This document shows positions 52,134-61,161 of a stretch of DNA of 64,000 nt, in pieces. The DNA comes from UBA1672 sp050633325. GTDB taxonomy: Bacteria > Pseudomonadota > Alphaproteobacteria > Micavibrionales > Micavibrionaceae. The DNA is taken from contig JBOEGH010000006.1 of assembly GCA_050633325.1 (NCBI GenBank), positions 186,001 to 250,000 on the forward strand. The letters run 5' to 3'. The notes below the pieces were generated by a model. The model was not told where the DNA came from, did no database searches, and saw nothing but the letters and a program-made list of their open reading frames with translations. Position 1 is the stretch's first letter; every line of letters starts with the position of its first letter. A program made the translations under genes and the position numbers.

Positions 52134-53822
52134 TTAGAATAGTCTTAGAACAGCTTGCTGTGACTGAGACGCTAGTGATAGGGATGTAACACCCAGTGTC
52201 TGACGTGTCTGTAGAGCAAGTAGGTTCGCACCTTCTTCGTTCTGATCCGCAACAGTCAAGTCATCAGCACCGGCTTTTAGTGTGTTGATTGTTGACTTTG
52301 TGAAGTCTTCACGTGTTTGGATAATTGACAAGTTGTTGGCCAGTGTTGATCCAAAGCTACGAACTTCATTCAATGCTGTACGTGATTGAGTTGCAGATAG
52401 TTCGATCGCACCAGAGCTTCTGAATGTTGCTTCTGTCAGGCCAAGTCCGTCTGCAGTGAAGTTCGCACCGTTAGTTGTCAATGTGCTTGTGTTATCTTCG
52501 TTAAAGAATGTAGTGAGGTTGTCACCACCAAGCAAGTTAACACCACGGTACTGAGCATCAGAAACCAAGCTGTCAATCTGCTCTCTAACACGGTTGTAAT
52601 CGTCTGCAAGACCATCCAATGATTCTGTTGAACTGTTGAATGAGAACACGCGCTCTTCAACTACTGCTGCTTCGGTTGTTACAGGGTCTAAGTTACCACT
52701 TGGGTCACCTAATCCGATATCAAACGTTGCTACACCTGCTGATGTTGCGCGAATACCAAATGTATTTACGTTATCTGCTAGTGATGTGAAGCTAAGCTGT
52801 CCTGTGTCACTGTTGAAGTTTGCACTGATAGACTCATTAACTGTTGAATCTTGGTTGATTGTGTCAACAAGATCCTGAAACGTAGTTTCTGCAGTTAAAG
52901 TGAATGTAGCAGTTGTTGTGCCAGCATCTGTGTTTACATCAAATGCAATGGTGTCAGCCGCCGCAAATCCAGACAGCACAGTATTACCATCAACATCTTG
53001 GAACGTTCCACCAGCAATAACATCACCAGCCTCAACTGTGTCTCCAGAGTTTTCGTTTAATGTTATTGATGTAAGTGTGTTACCAGCCACGATTGTTGCT
53101 GCTGCACGAGTGGCAGCACCACCGCTACCGATGCTTTCGATTTCGAAATAGTCACCAAGACCCAAAGCTGTGAAACCAGCATTTGTTACCTCGTCACCAT
53201 CACCAACTTCACCGTCAACAATACGGAAAGAATCACCATTTGTGCTTGAAATAGATATGAAACCTTCATCTGTTACGCTTGCAACGATCTCACCATTACG
53301 CGCATCTGCGAATTGGTCAGTAATCTTAGCAGTAAGAGAGTGAGCTGTATCGCCGGTTTGAATGATGATTGTCTCAGTGATTTGTGTACCACTAGAGTCT
53401 GTTGTAACGATATCAAATTCATCGTTATCTGCGATACCACCAAGGCCGATCAATGTTGCTGTTGATCCAAGGTCAACATCACCAACAAGACGAGCTTCAC
53501 CAGTTGATGCAGCCAGTTCATCACGAGCGGACGAGGCAATTGATTGAGCCTGTTCAACAAGATTTGTAAGACCTGTGATACCATTATCTGCAGCTTCGAT
53601 TGTACGAATTGACTGACCAACACCATCAAGAAGACGGGTAAGGTCAGATGCACGGTTATCAAGGCTTTGTGCAGCAAAGAAGTTAGATGGACTATCGAGA
53701 GCAGAGTTAACTTTCAAACCTGTTGCAAGGCGAAGTTGAGTTGTATCGATAAGTGATTGTGTGTTTTGCAGCGATAGAAGGTTGTTTCTAAGGGCTGCTG
53801 TTAATACGACATCTGATGACAT
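52134..53822 (-). CDS. fliC: Flagellin
   Basis: 562 residues. N-terminal D0/D1: SSDVVLTAALRNNLLSLQNTQSLIDTTQLRLATGLKVNSALDSP and SLDNRASDLTRLLDGVGQSIRTIEAADNGITG. C-terminal D1/D0: ALNEVRSFGSTLANNLSIIQTREDFTK and LLALQTRQTLGVTSLSLASQSQQAVLRLF. The central about 300 residues are acidic, Thr/Asp/Gly-rich and variable, much larger than in Caulobacter flagellins. It has one copy in this window, with a CtrA-type box upstream and a strong terminator after it. Confidence 0.97.
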   Translation of the reverse strand: MSSDVVLTAALRNNLLSLQNTQSLIDTTQLRLATGLKVNSALDSPSNFFAAQSLDNRASDLTRLLDGVGQSIRTIEAADNGITGLTNLVEQAQSIASSARDELAASTGEARLVGDVDLGSTATLIGLGGIADNDEFDIVTTDSSGTQITETIIIQTGDTAHSLTAKITDQFADARNGEIVASVTDEGFISISSTNGDSFRIVDGEVGDGDEVTNAGFTALGLGDYFEIESIGSGGAATRAAATIVAGNTLTSITLNENSGDTVEAGDVIAGGTFQDVDGNTVLSGFAAADTIAFDVNTDAGTTTATFTLTAETTFQDLVDTINQDSTVNESISANFNSDTGQLSFTSLADNVNTFGIRATSAGVATFDIGLGDPSGNLDPVTTEAAVVEERVFSFNSSTESLDGLADDYNRVREQIDSLVSDAQYRGVNLLGGDNLTTFFNEDNTSTLTTNGANFTADGLGLTEATFRSSGAIELSATQSRTALNEVRSFGSTLANNLSIIQTREDFTKSTINTLKAGADDLTVADQNEEGANLLALQTRQTLGVTSLSLASQSQQAVLRLF

Positions 53823-53882
53823 TGTATATTCCTTTCCTAGGTTGTGTTACCGGAATATCCTATTCCAGCTTCATACAACATC

Positions 53883-53912
53883 ATACTAGCACAAGGTTTA
53901 ACAAATCGTTAA
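53883..53912 (-). promoter_or_regulatory. Flagellin promoter with overlapping CtrA-type box
   Basis: TTAACG-ATTTG-TTAAAC on the minus strand has two TTAA half-sites exactly 7 apart (53898-53912). An 18-base spacer from TTAACG leads to a TAGTAT -10 (53888-53883), about 61 bases before the start. A CtrA box lying over the -35 is the usual layout of CtrA-activated promoters. A further palindrome GGAATA-N3-TATTCC (53852-53866) lies in the leader. Confidence 0.55.
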
Positions 53913-53952
53913 ATTTATTTTTGAATATTATTATAATTCTGTGAATTAGACC

Positions 53953-53973
53953 AAAAACCCCGCATATGCAGAG
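53953..53973 (-). terminator. Terminator-like hairpin before the flagellin
   Basis: On the minus strand CTCTGC-ATAT-GCGGGG (arms at 53973-53968 and 53963-53958, with two G-U pairs) is followed by TTTTTGG. It would end whatever is transcribed from the flgE side before the flagellin promoter. Confidence 0.5.
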
Positions 53974-54229
53974 TTAGTTTTATAGTTATATAAACTATGT
54001 CCTATACAAAAAAGGAGGACGTATCAGGTATGGTATTCTACCAATTCTTCCTGATACGCCCGATCCGCAACACTGCTCATACTTCTGTATGTAATGAGTT
54101 GCAGGGATTCGGATACTGGGCTTTAGGGGTTAGGGATGCAGGGTAGCATTTGTCCTAAAACTCAATATCCTGAATAGTCTTCGTTCCTGAACCACTGTCG
54201 GGCTGGTACTTCAAACTATGTTCTTATTG
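53974..54229 (-). other. Hairpin-rich 3' region of flgE, possible structured RNA
   Basis: A 256-base gap with no open frame but many inverted repeats on the minus strand. The clearest are CGTATCAGG/CCTGATACG with perfect 9-base arms (54020-54028 and 54050-54058) enclosing an inner TGGTA-GAA-TACCA; CATAC-TTCT-GTATG at about 54080 with outer pairs GCAAC/GTTGC; and ATAGTT-N5-AACTAT (53982-53998). Together with the terminator at 53953 this could be a 3'-derived RNA of the flgE operon or a leader structure. No known RNA family is recognised. Confidence 0.4.
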
Positions 54230-55975
54230 TTATCTCAATTGCAAAAGCTCCTGCGTCATTTGGTCAACTGTATTAATAACCTTTGTTCCGGCGGAATATG
54301 CGCGCTGTGCGACGATCAATAATGCAAATTCATCGGCGAGGTCTACGTTAGAGTTTTCCAGTGTTGATGGCTCAAGAAACCCTGCGCCACCACTTCCTGC
54401 TTCTCTTAGGTTTTCTTCACCAGAATTTTCTGTTTCCGTATATGCCGTTCCTGATACTTCTCCCAATCCGTTTGCGTTTGCAAAAGTAACTAAGGGGAGT
54501 TTGTAAAGCACCGAGCTGGCACCGTTAGAGAATTGTGCAATAACAAACCCTTCTCTATTAATCTGAACACCCGTTCTAAGACCTAGCTCCGCACCATCCT
54601 GATCAGAGAATAGAACGCTGTAATCACTAGAGAATTGAGAGAAACGCTCAATATCTACCGCTATATTTTGAAGGTCTGATCCATTGTTCCAATCAATTTG
54701 ATTCAGCTCAATATCAATATTTCCATCAGAGTCCGGTATCGCGTTTATCGTACCGTCGCCCTTAAAGTTTACAAGACTGGTTGTTAATGTATTGTTGTTT
54801 GGGTCCAAAATACGCATAGACCACCAACCACGTGAATTGTAAGACGGGTCGCCTGGAAGGAATTGTAGGGTAGGGGCGTTGCCTGTGCTGTATGGTGGTG
54901 TATCTGTAGGTAAACCGTTTGAATATGTTCCACCTGTTAAATTGTCAGATGTGTATGTTCCTGGTGTGAACCCTAATGAAGATAGAGCTGTACCGGCACC
55001 GACCTCTGCGATTGCAAAGTTTTCAGTACCTAAAACGAATTCATCATGTTGAAATACTATCTCACCGTCATTACCTAAAAATGCATTTAGGTTAGGAACA
55101 TTTGCGTTAACATCATCGATTAGGTCACCAATATCAAACACCATAACATCAACACCTACAGGTGGAGCGGCTCCATCAGTCGCGCTTATTTGATATGTTC
55201 TTGGGCCTGTGCCATCGACGTCTATTGTGAATTGATCACCAGCGGATAGGCCAAGGTCATTAACCATTTCATCTGTACTTGTTAGAGTTGTGCGCGAAGA
55301 CGAGTGTGCAGCTTGTGGGCCGTATGTTTTAACAAATTCGAATGACAAAGCCTGTGGGTTACCAAGTGAATCGTAAACGGTCAGTCCCCTTGTGAAGTCT
55401 GCGTTTCCTGTTGCTGCTGCTGCTAATGTTTTATCGGTTTCTGCAGAATCTAAGTTTATTGAAAGCTCCGCCGTATTAGTTGGTCTTGTTAACCCACCCA
55501 AAAATGCAACATCAATCGGAACTAGTGATGTTAAGTCCCCTTGGTTCGATGGTAAGTTACCAGACTGATCGACCGCCCAACCGTATAGGTAGAAACCCGC
55601 TGAATTACGAAGAAATCCTTGCGCATCTTCACTGAATTGTCCGTTTCTAGTGTAAAGGAATTCTGTTAATGCGGAGTCATCTGAATCACGTTTTACTGCA
55701 AAAAAGCCATTTCCTGAAACCGAAGCATCTGTTCCAGATACAGATTGAGTAATCGGACCTTGTTGGTCGACACGCTGAAGTCTGTTTGCGGTAACCGTAC
55801 CTGGTGAATATCTACTGGTGTTTCCTGACGTTGTGACAAGCGAGAAGAACGATGCTTCCGAGCGTTTAAAGCCGGTCGTATTAATGTTTGCGATATTATT
55901 TGCAATAATCGCCGTATTTTGCGACTGGGCGGACAGGGCAGAAACCCCTGTAAATAATGCTCCAAATAGTCCCAT
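54230..55975 (-). CDS. flgE: Flagellar hook protein FlgE
   Basis: 581 residues. Rod/hook N-terminus MGLFGALFTGVSALSAQSQNTAIIANNIANINTTGFKRSEASF with the family ANNIAN-x-NT-GFK motif. C-terminal LENSNVDLADEFALLIVAQRAYSAGTKVINTVDQMTQELLQL is the hook/rod/cap helix. The middle (about 120-500) is a variable surface region. It follows flgD by 51 bases and ends the operon that starts at flgI. Confidence 0.97.
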   Translation of the reverse strand: MGLFGALFTGVSALSAQSQNTAIIANNIANINTTGFKRSEASFFSLVTTSGNTSRYSPGTVTANRLQRVDQQGPITQSVSGTDASVSGNGFFAVKRDSDDSALTEFLYTRNGQFSEDAQGFLRNSAGFYLYGWAVDQSGNLPSNQGDLTSLVPIDVAFLGGLTRPTNTAELSINLDSAETDKTLAAAATGNADFTRGLTVYDSLGNPQALSFEFVKTYGPQAAHSSSRTTLTSTDEMVNDLGLSAGDQFTIDVDGTGPRTYQISATDGAAPPVGVDVMVFDIGDLIDDVNANVPNLNAFLGNDGEIVFQHDEFVLGTENFAIAEVGAGTALSSLGFTPGTYTSDNLTGGTYSNGLPTDTPPYSTGNAPTLQFLPGDPSYNSRGWWSMRILDPNNNTLTTSLVNFKGDGTINAIPDSDGNIDIELNQIDWNNGSDLQNIAVDIERFSQFSSDYSVLFSDQDGAELGLRTGVQINREGFVIAQFSNGASSVLYKLPLVTFANANGLGEVSGTAYTETENSGEENLREAGSGGAGFLEPSTLENSNVDLADEFALLIVAQRAYSAGTKVINTVDQMTQELLQLR

Positions 55976-56026
55976 AGTTTTTCTCCTTAAAATATACGCA
56001 TTGTTAAATTTAAAATAAATTAGTGT

Positions 56027-56755
56027 TTATGCAGAATCGTCACCTGAATCGTCATCAGAATTATCGGGTGTTTGTTCTGTTTGTGCTGGGGCCGGTTCGA
56101 CCACATTAATAATGTTTCCTAATGAGACCGCACGTGATCCAACCAGTAAAAATGTTGACCCGTTTTGTGTTTCAATCCCGCTAACATGTCCTGTAACAAC
56201 CGTCGTTGTAGTTAATGGGTTGTTTTTAGAGTCCAAAGCGTCAATTCTTATCTCATAAGTTCCTTCGGGTTGAACAATTCCGTTTTTATCTTTTCCGTCC
56301 CATGTGAATTCTGTAACGCCGTTATTACTGGCGGGAACTTCTGTATATATAAGTGTGCCGTCTTCATCGAATACATTGATTTTTGTGTCTACCGATTCTC
56401 CATCAATTGCATAGTTTATTTTAACAGGTTTGGTTCCGTCAAAATGTGCTTCAGAGCTGATATAGCTTATGTCCTTGCCAACATAATTTAGTGCGGAGGA
56501 GAACGAAGAACCGAGACTTAATGAAACCAGAGAATCTAGCTTTTGGTTCTGGTTTATTGCCTGTTCTACACCAGCAAATTGAACAATTTGCGACGTAAAT
56601 TCTGATGAATCTGCTGGGTCTAATGGGTCTTGGTGTTGTAACTGCGTTGTCAGTAACACCAAGAAGTCATCGAAATCCTCTGCCAACTTGGTTGAAGATT
56701 CCGCCGTGCTTTTTGCAAAATCTAGCGCATTATTTATATTTACATCACTTGTCAT
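56027..56755 (-). CDS. flgD: Hook-assembly scaffolding protein FlgD
   Basis: 242 residues once started at the ATG at 56755 (AGGAG 6 bases before). The N-terminal FLVLLTTQLQHQDPLDPADSSEFTSQIVQFAGVEQ is the FlgD signature; then a Tudor-like part and a FlgD_ig domain with FTWDGKDKNGIVQPEGTYEI. FlgD caps the growing hook. The last 18 residues are acidic. It follows fliK by 20 bases. Confidence 0.96.
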   Translation of the reverse strand: MTSDVNINNALDFAKSTAESSTKLAEDFDDFLVLLTTQLQHQDPLDPADSSEFTSQIVQFAGVEQAINQNQKLDSLVSLSLGSSFSSALNYVGKDISYISSEAHFDGTKPVKINYAIDGESVDTKINVFDEDGTLIYTEVPASNNGVTEFTWDGKDKNGIVQPEGTYEIRIDALDSKNNPLTTTTVVTGHVSGIETQNGSTFLLVGSRAVSLGNIINVVEPAPAQTEQTPDNSDDDSGDDSA

Positions 56756-56775
56756 TTCTATCTCCTTTACCCTTA

Positions 56776-58368
56776 TTAAACCAACACACTGTAATGCATC
56801 TGGCCTGTTTGAGGGTCTACTTGCCAATCCATAGAGGTCTCAATTACGTCTTCGTTCGGCAAGCCGTCTGAATTGCCGTTTTGTTTACCATTGCTGCTTT
56901 GGTTTTTATCTTGGTTGAATTCATGATTCTCACTTGCTAATTCAAAGCTCAGCTCACCATCAGTGTCTAAACCTGCGCTGTTTAAGGCGCGCTCAAGAGC
57001 ATCAGAATCTTGTTTTAGCATCATGTAAGTTTCCGGCTTTTCTGCCGTTAATATTATTTTTGTTGAGTTATCTTTATCTATACTCATCTTTACCTCGACA
57101 CGACCTAACTCAGGTGGGTCAAGTTTCAACTTAATGTTTGTGTCCTCACCAGCTTTTACCGCTTTTTGAATTGTTGCTGATACCATCTGCGTTGCAGGGT
57201 GGGCTTGCGTGGCCCCTTGAGACTGTGTGATAACGTTTGTCAGGCTGCTTTGTATAGGAGTTTGACTTACGTGCGAACTAGTTGCTGTCGTTTGTGTCAG
57301 ATCGCTTGTTACCATTTGCCCCTGATTGTTCAGGCCGGTACTTTGTAGAAATTGTTGACCTGCGCGCTGTGCTTGGTTGTTGTTCACCGCGTTACTATTA
57401 GGTTGCGGATTTGCATTTTTCATCTCAGATTTAAAATCGCGTGCCTTAATATCTGCATCTTCTGAATTGCGAGAGATGTTGTCATCGCTTTGGTCGTATC
57501 TTCCATCATATCTGGAATCTAAATGTGGGTTTACTGTTTGACCTTTCGTAATAGGAGTGTCTGCTTTTGTTGATAATATGGTTGTATTGTCTTTTCCTTT
57601 GTTATCAGAATTGCTGTTTTCTCTTGTGACTGGCTGGATTGAAACCCATTGTGCAGCTATAGCCTCCAGTTCCTCTTGCTCTCCTTGAGATAGCGCGTCA
57701 TTCATATAGTTTTGTATATGTTCTTGCAATGCTGTTAATTGTTCAATCGTTAACCCGCTTGTTGTCGCGGATGGGGCATCGGTGTTGGCGGTGTCCTGAA
57801 TGCTCTTCAAAATAGACAGCAGGCTAGAATCTTTGCCAGTGTTTTTATCTGAGTTTAGTACCGAAGATAAAAGTGATGATACGCTGTTTGCCTCATCAAT
57901 CTTATTGTCTACTGTGGTGGTAACGTCGCCATTTTTTGAGCTTTGATTTGCTTGCGCTTCTATTAATCTTTGTATCTCTGCATTTAGAGACGCAATATTA
58001 GCAAGATTTATCTCGGTGTTTTCGTCTTCGCTACCAAATGTAATAGTTTCTGATGATGTTACTGGTGCGCTCTGCTTTGTTGTGAAAGGGGAGTTTAGTG
58101 ATTTTGCAACCGCTATACTTTGCACATTATCAGCAGTCGCTTGTTTGTTATCTGCTCGGTCAGTTGTCTTTTCTTTTAAGTTGTTCATCATATCTGCAAA
58201 TTTTTCATTTTTGTCAGTTTGTTCTTGATGATTACTTTTTGAGCGAGAGGTGCTGAATTCATCACGTTTTAGGGGCGTCGTGTAATCTTTCTTGCTTCCA
58301 GCTGTTACAGATGGATCAATAAGGGATTTTTGAAATCCGTTCTCTGATGTGAAAAAATTTAACGTCAT
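56776..58368 (-). CDS. fliK: Hook-length control protein FliK
   Basis: 530 residues. About 1-370 is polar, Gln/Asn/Ser/Thr-rich, the flexible ruler. The C-terminal domain (about 400-480) has IKLKLDPPELGRVEVKMSIDKDNST-KIILTAEKPETYMMLKQDSDALERALNSAGL, the Flg_hook/FliK_C signature with the PPELGRVEV core, which interacts with FlhB to switch export from hook to filament. In the operon with flgD and flgE. Confidence 0.95.
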   Translation of the reverse strand: MTLNFFTSENGFQKSLIDPSVTAGSKKDYTTPLKRDEFSTSRSKSNHQEQTDKNEKFADMMNNLKEKTTDRADNKQATADNVQSIAVAKSLNSPFTTKQSAPVTSSETITFGSEDENTEINLANIASLNAEIQRLIEAQANQSSKNGDVTTTVDNKIDEANSVSSLLSSVLNSDKNTGKDSSLLSILKSIQDTANTDAPSATTSGLTIEQLTALQEHIQNYMNDALSQGEQEELEAIAAQWVSIQPVTRENSNSDNKGKDNTTILSTKADTPITKGQTVNPHLDSRYDGRYDQSDDNISRNSEDADIKARDFKSEMKNANPQPNSNAVNNNQAQRAGQQFLQSTGLNNQGQMVTSDLTQTTATSSHVSQTPIQSSLTNVITQSQGATQAHPATQMVSATIQKAVKAGEDTNIKLKLDPPELGRVEVKMSIDKDNSTKIILTAEKPETYMMLKQDSDALERALNSAGLDTDGELSFELASENHEFNQDKNQSSNGKQNGNSDGLPNEDVIETSMDWQVDPQTGQMHYSVLV

Positions 58369-58402
58369 AACTTATATACCTTAATTATATAATTCCTGTT
58401 AC

Positions 58403-58921
58403 CTACACGGTCTCACTCAGCCCTGATGAAACTGCTTTTTTCTTTGCCGCATTTGATATTGCGCCATTCTCACCATAGCTATAGCCATTTTGTTTTTGCG
58501 CGGCATGAATTGCGGCATTCCTTATGGTATTGCCTAACTTGTCTGTGCATCGTTGCATACGTGATAAAGCCTCAAGGTTTTCTTGTGATATGCGACTGAA
58601 ATCCTTTTGCATTTGTTTTAGTTTGTTTCTAATGGTCGGGTCTGCTTGAGAAATTTCATTTTTTCTGCTGATTATTTGCCCCATATCATTTTGGTATTCT
58701 TGTGCGGTTGACAGTTTGTCTGCTTGAAGGGCGGCGAAAGCATTACTGTCGACGGCGTTTAATGCTTTAGTTTCTGCTATGAATATTTCACTCATTTTGG
58801 TGATAGTCGTCGAAACCTCCCTTAGAGCTGTGTTCATATCCTTAGAAAGAGTTCTTAGCTGTGCATTGCTTTTCATTTTATCTGATTTATCTGCCTGAAT
58901 AGCGTGTTTTTCATATGTCAT
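58403..58921 (-). CDS. FlgN-like export chaperone (second of two)
   Basis: 172 residues, all-helical with a long coiled coil. ITKMSEIFIAETKALNAVDSNAFAALQADK is the FlgN pattern (L-x-x-E-x-x-AL-x-x-x-D-x-x-x-x-L-x-x-x-K), and RISQENLEALSRM is the N-x-x-x-x-x-RM region after it. FlgN escorts hook-filament junction proteins to export; the alphaproteobacterial form is called FlbY. A disordered C-terminal 40 residues ends it. It overlaps the upstream gene by 4 bases. Confidence 0.65.
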   Translation of the reverse strand: MTYEKHAIQADKSDKMKSNAQLRTLSKDMNTALREVSTTITKMSEIFIAETKALNAVDSNAFAALQADKLSTAQEYQNDMGQIISRKNEISQADPTIRNKLKQMQKDFSRISQENLEALSRMQRCTDKLGNTIRNAAIHAAQKQNGYSYGENGAISNAAKKKAVSSGLSETV

Positions 58922-59370
58922 GATGCAACCCTTTCTTCTTTATTTTCTTTTTGTGCAGCATTGTCAGGAAAGCTAACTCTCTGCCCCAATTCTTGAACCG
59001 TGAATAATGTTGATTGCGTATTCGCAGATGCTCGAGTTTTGATCTGGTCAATTAACACATTATTGTTTTGTGTCTTTTCCTTAAGCTCTATTTGCAATTT
59101 ATCTAACTGCATCAAAATACTTTTGTCTGCATGTCGGAAATCATCAAGGCGAGTTCGGAATTCTTCCGAGGCTTGCATATATTGGCGCGCCAGACTTTCC
59201 TTGTCTTGTTGGGTAAATGCAAATCGCATGTGATCGTTTGTTACCAAACTTTGTGTTTCTTGATCTGCAAAATCTATAAGTCTTTTATTAAGCCTTACCA
59301 ACTCTCGTAGGGCTTGATTAACATCCTTGCCAAGAACATTAGTATTTTGCTTTTGTTTTTGTTTGTTCAT
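58918..59370 (-). CDS. FlgN-like export chaperone (first of two)
   Basis: 150 residues, all-helical. ALRELVRLNKRLIDFADQETQSLVTNDHMRFAFTQQDKESLARQY has the FlgN spacing of an acidic first helix and K-E-x-L in the next; the KTQNNNVLIDQIKTRA segment recalls the conserved N in the last helix. Both genes share this architecture, though with little sequence identity, so a duplicated or split chaperone is likely. It overlaps its partner by 4 bases and follows flgJ by 12. Confidence 0.6.
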   Translation of the reverse strand: MNKQKQKQNTNVLGKDVNQALRELVRLNKRLIDFADQETQSLVTNDHMRFAFTQQDKESLARQYMQASEEFRTRLDDFRHADKSILMQLDKLQIELKEKTQNNNVLIDQIKTRASANTQSTLFTVQELGQRVSFPDNAAQKENKEERVAS

Positions 59371-59382
59371 CTTTTTGTGCCT

Positions 59383-59787
59383 TTAGTTACTAGTTGGTTC
59401 TTGGGCTATTATTTCGTTACTTAATGTGTTGCCGGATTTCTCTTGGTATTTTTCTATTGTTTGGGCGGTTCGTTCGGATTGCATTTCAATTAATTTGTTT
59501 TTTACCTGTGTTTGAATTCCAGTTGTATTTAGTGATGCAATATCCTTGCCATATTCATCCAACATCATTCCGCGAAATATTTCTTCGCCCTTGCCGCCGC
59601 CAAAAAGTTCATCCGTCTCAATGCCTTCAAACATTGGCTTCATCATTTCAGTAATAAACACAGCTTCAAAATCACGTGCTTTTTCTTCTATACGCGCTTG
59701 GTTTTTGTCCATAGCCGCAGTTTGTTTGGTCTGTGAAGCCTGCATAAGGGCGAGGGAGGTTTCTGTTGATAATTGTGGAGTGTTCAT
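59383..59787 (-). CDS. flgJ: Rod-binding protein FlgJ (N-domain only)
   Basis: 134 residues. KARDFEAVFITEMMKPMFEGIETDELFGGGKGEEIFRGMMLDEYGKDIA is the rod-binding FlgJ_N/ChePJ motif that caps the growing rod. No muramidase domain is attached, as is usual in alphaproteobacteria, so peptidoglycan cutting must come from another protein. Its start shares one base with the flgI stop (TAATG). Confidence 0.93.
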   Translation of the reverse strand: MNTPQLSTETSLALMQASQTKQTAAMDKNQARIEEKARDFEAVFITEMMKPMFEGIETDELFGGGKGEEIFRGMMLDEYGKDIASLNTTGIQTQVKNKLIEMQSERTAQTIEKYQEKSGNTLSNEIIAQEPTSN

Positions 59788-60962
59788 TACATCACCTCTA
59801 TTTCTGCCTGCAAAGCACCAGCTGCTTTTATGGCTTGTAAGATGGTGATCACATCGCGTGGTTTAACACCTAGTTGATTTAAACCAGTAACAAGTTCTTG
59901 TAATGTTACGCCTGATTTAAGTACGGCCAACTTTACATCGTCGCCTACATTTGCTGATACATCACTGCGTGGAACAATTACTGTTTCTCCCTGATCTGCG
60001 AAAGGGTTGGCCTGTGATACTTGCGGAGTTTCGTTTATTTTTAATGTCAGGTTGCCCTGTGCAATCGCAACGCTGCTTACGCGGACATCTGCGCCCATAA
60101 CAACCACACCAGAACGTTCGCTGATGATCACCTTCGCAGGTTGATCTGGTTGAACGGGAAGTTGCTCAATATCTGTTATTAAATCAACAATGGTTCCGTC
60201 ATAGTTTGTTGGACGACGAAGTACTATACTTGACGAATTCTCTGCTTTTGCTAGGGATGCATTAGTAAATCCGTTAATCGCCTGTGCAATGCGTCTTGCC
60301 GTTGTGAAATCTGGATTTCTTAACGCCAGGCGTATTTGTTGTAAATCTTCAAGCTGGAAGTCTATTTCACGCTCTACTATTCCGCCATTAGGTATGCGAC
60401 CGGCAGTAGGAATATTTTGCGTTATAGAAGCAGCATCACCTTCAACGGAGAAACCGGCAATATTTACCCCACCTTGTGCAACGGCATATACTTCTCCGTC
60501 TGCTGCTATCAATGGAGTTACCAATAATGTTCCACCTTGAAGTGAGCTGGCATCACCAAGTGCAGAGATGTTAACGTCAATTTTTGACCCTTGGTTGGCA
60601 AATGGGGGCAGGGTAGCGGTAACCATAACTGCTGCTACGTTACCTGTATTTACATTCTCTCCGCGAATATTTACGTTTAAACGTTCTAACATTGCGATAA
60701 GGCTTTGTTTGGTAAACGGCGAATTATTAAGACCATCGCCAGTACCATTTAAACCTACTATAAGGCCGTATCCAACCAATTGGTTTTCGCGAACGCCTTC
60801 AATAGCAACGATGTCTTTAATTCTTGATGTTTTTGCGAAGGCAGGAGAAAGTGGTTGAAGCAGTAATGCTCCGGCCGTCACTACAACCCCTAACTTCTTT
60901 AGGAATGACGACCGGAATACCACCGAAGTGTCCGTTTTATATGTTTGTCCAAAACTAAACAT
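59787..60962 (-). CDS. flgI: Flagellar P-ring protein FlgI
   Basis: 391 residues. Signal peptide: a basic start of about 22 residues, then VVVTAGALLLQPLSPAFA, cut after AFA. Mature start SRIKDIVAIEGVRENQLVGYGLIVGLNGTGDG and later ALGDASSLQGGTLLVTPL and GVVVMGADVRVSSVAIAQGNL are FlgI signatures. Builds the periplasmic P-ring. First gene of the long operon to flgE; a sigma-54 promoter lies about 70 bases upstream. Confidence 0.97.
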   Translation of the reverse strand: MFSFGQTYKTDTSVVFRSSFLKKLGVVVTAGALLLQPLSPAFAKTSRIKDIVAIEGVRENQLVGYGLIVGLNGTGDGLNNSPFTKQSLIAMLERLNVNIRGENVNTGNVAAVMVTATLPPFANQGSKIDVNISALGDASSLQGGTLLVTPLIAADGEVYAVAQGGVNIAGFSVEGDAASITQNIPTAGRIPNGGIVEREIDFQLEDLQQIRLALRNPDFTTARRIAQAINGFTNASLAKAENSSSIVLRRPTNYDGTIVDLITDIEQLPVQPDQPAKVIISERSGVVVMGADVRVSSVAIAQGNLTLKINETPQVSQANPFADQGETVIVPRSDVSANVGDDVKLAVLKSGVTLQELVTGLNQLGVKPRDVITILQAIKAAGALQAEIEVM

Positions 60963-61034
60963 TCTTACTTTCTAACTCTACTTTTTCTACTTTTACGCTT
61001 TTGGAGGAAACCTTTGTTGATCTCTCGGGATATA

Positions 61035-61052
61035 TGTTGCGAAAGGCGTGCC
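61035..61052 (-). promoter_or_regulatory. Sigma-54 promoter for the flgI operon
   Basis: On the minus strand CTGGCACGCC-TTTCGCAA: the -24 TGGCACG is perfect, the -12 TCGCA differs from TTGCA in one base, and GG and GC are separated by exactly 10 bases. It lies about 70 bases before the flgI start. With FlbD in the same window, it fits a class III flagellar promoter driving flgI to flgE. Confidence 0.78.
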
Positions 61053-61161
61053 AGTTTTTGTAATTAAGTATTTGTAAGGGATACAGAGATTCGGGCTGGG
61101 TGGATGTTGTCCCATATGAGTGTAGAAATGGGTATATTTTGTCACGTGCCAGTCTTGTCTA

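Noticed and set aside
61137..61152. A second TGGCACG on the minus strand that looks like a -24 sigma-54 element.
   Set aside because: Ten bases after GG the -12 position is AA rather than GC, so it does not meet the GG-N10-GC rule.
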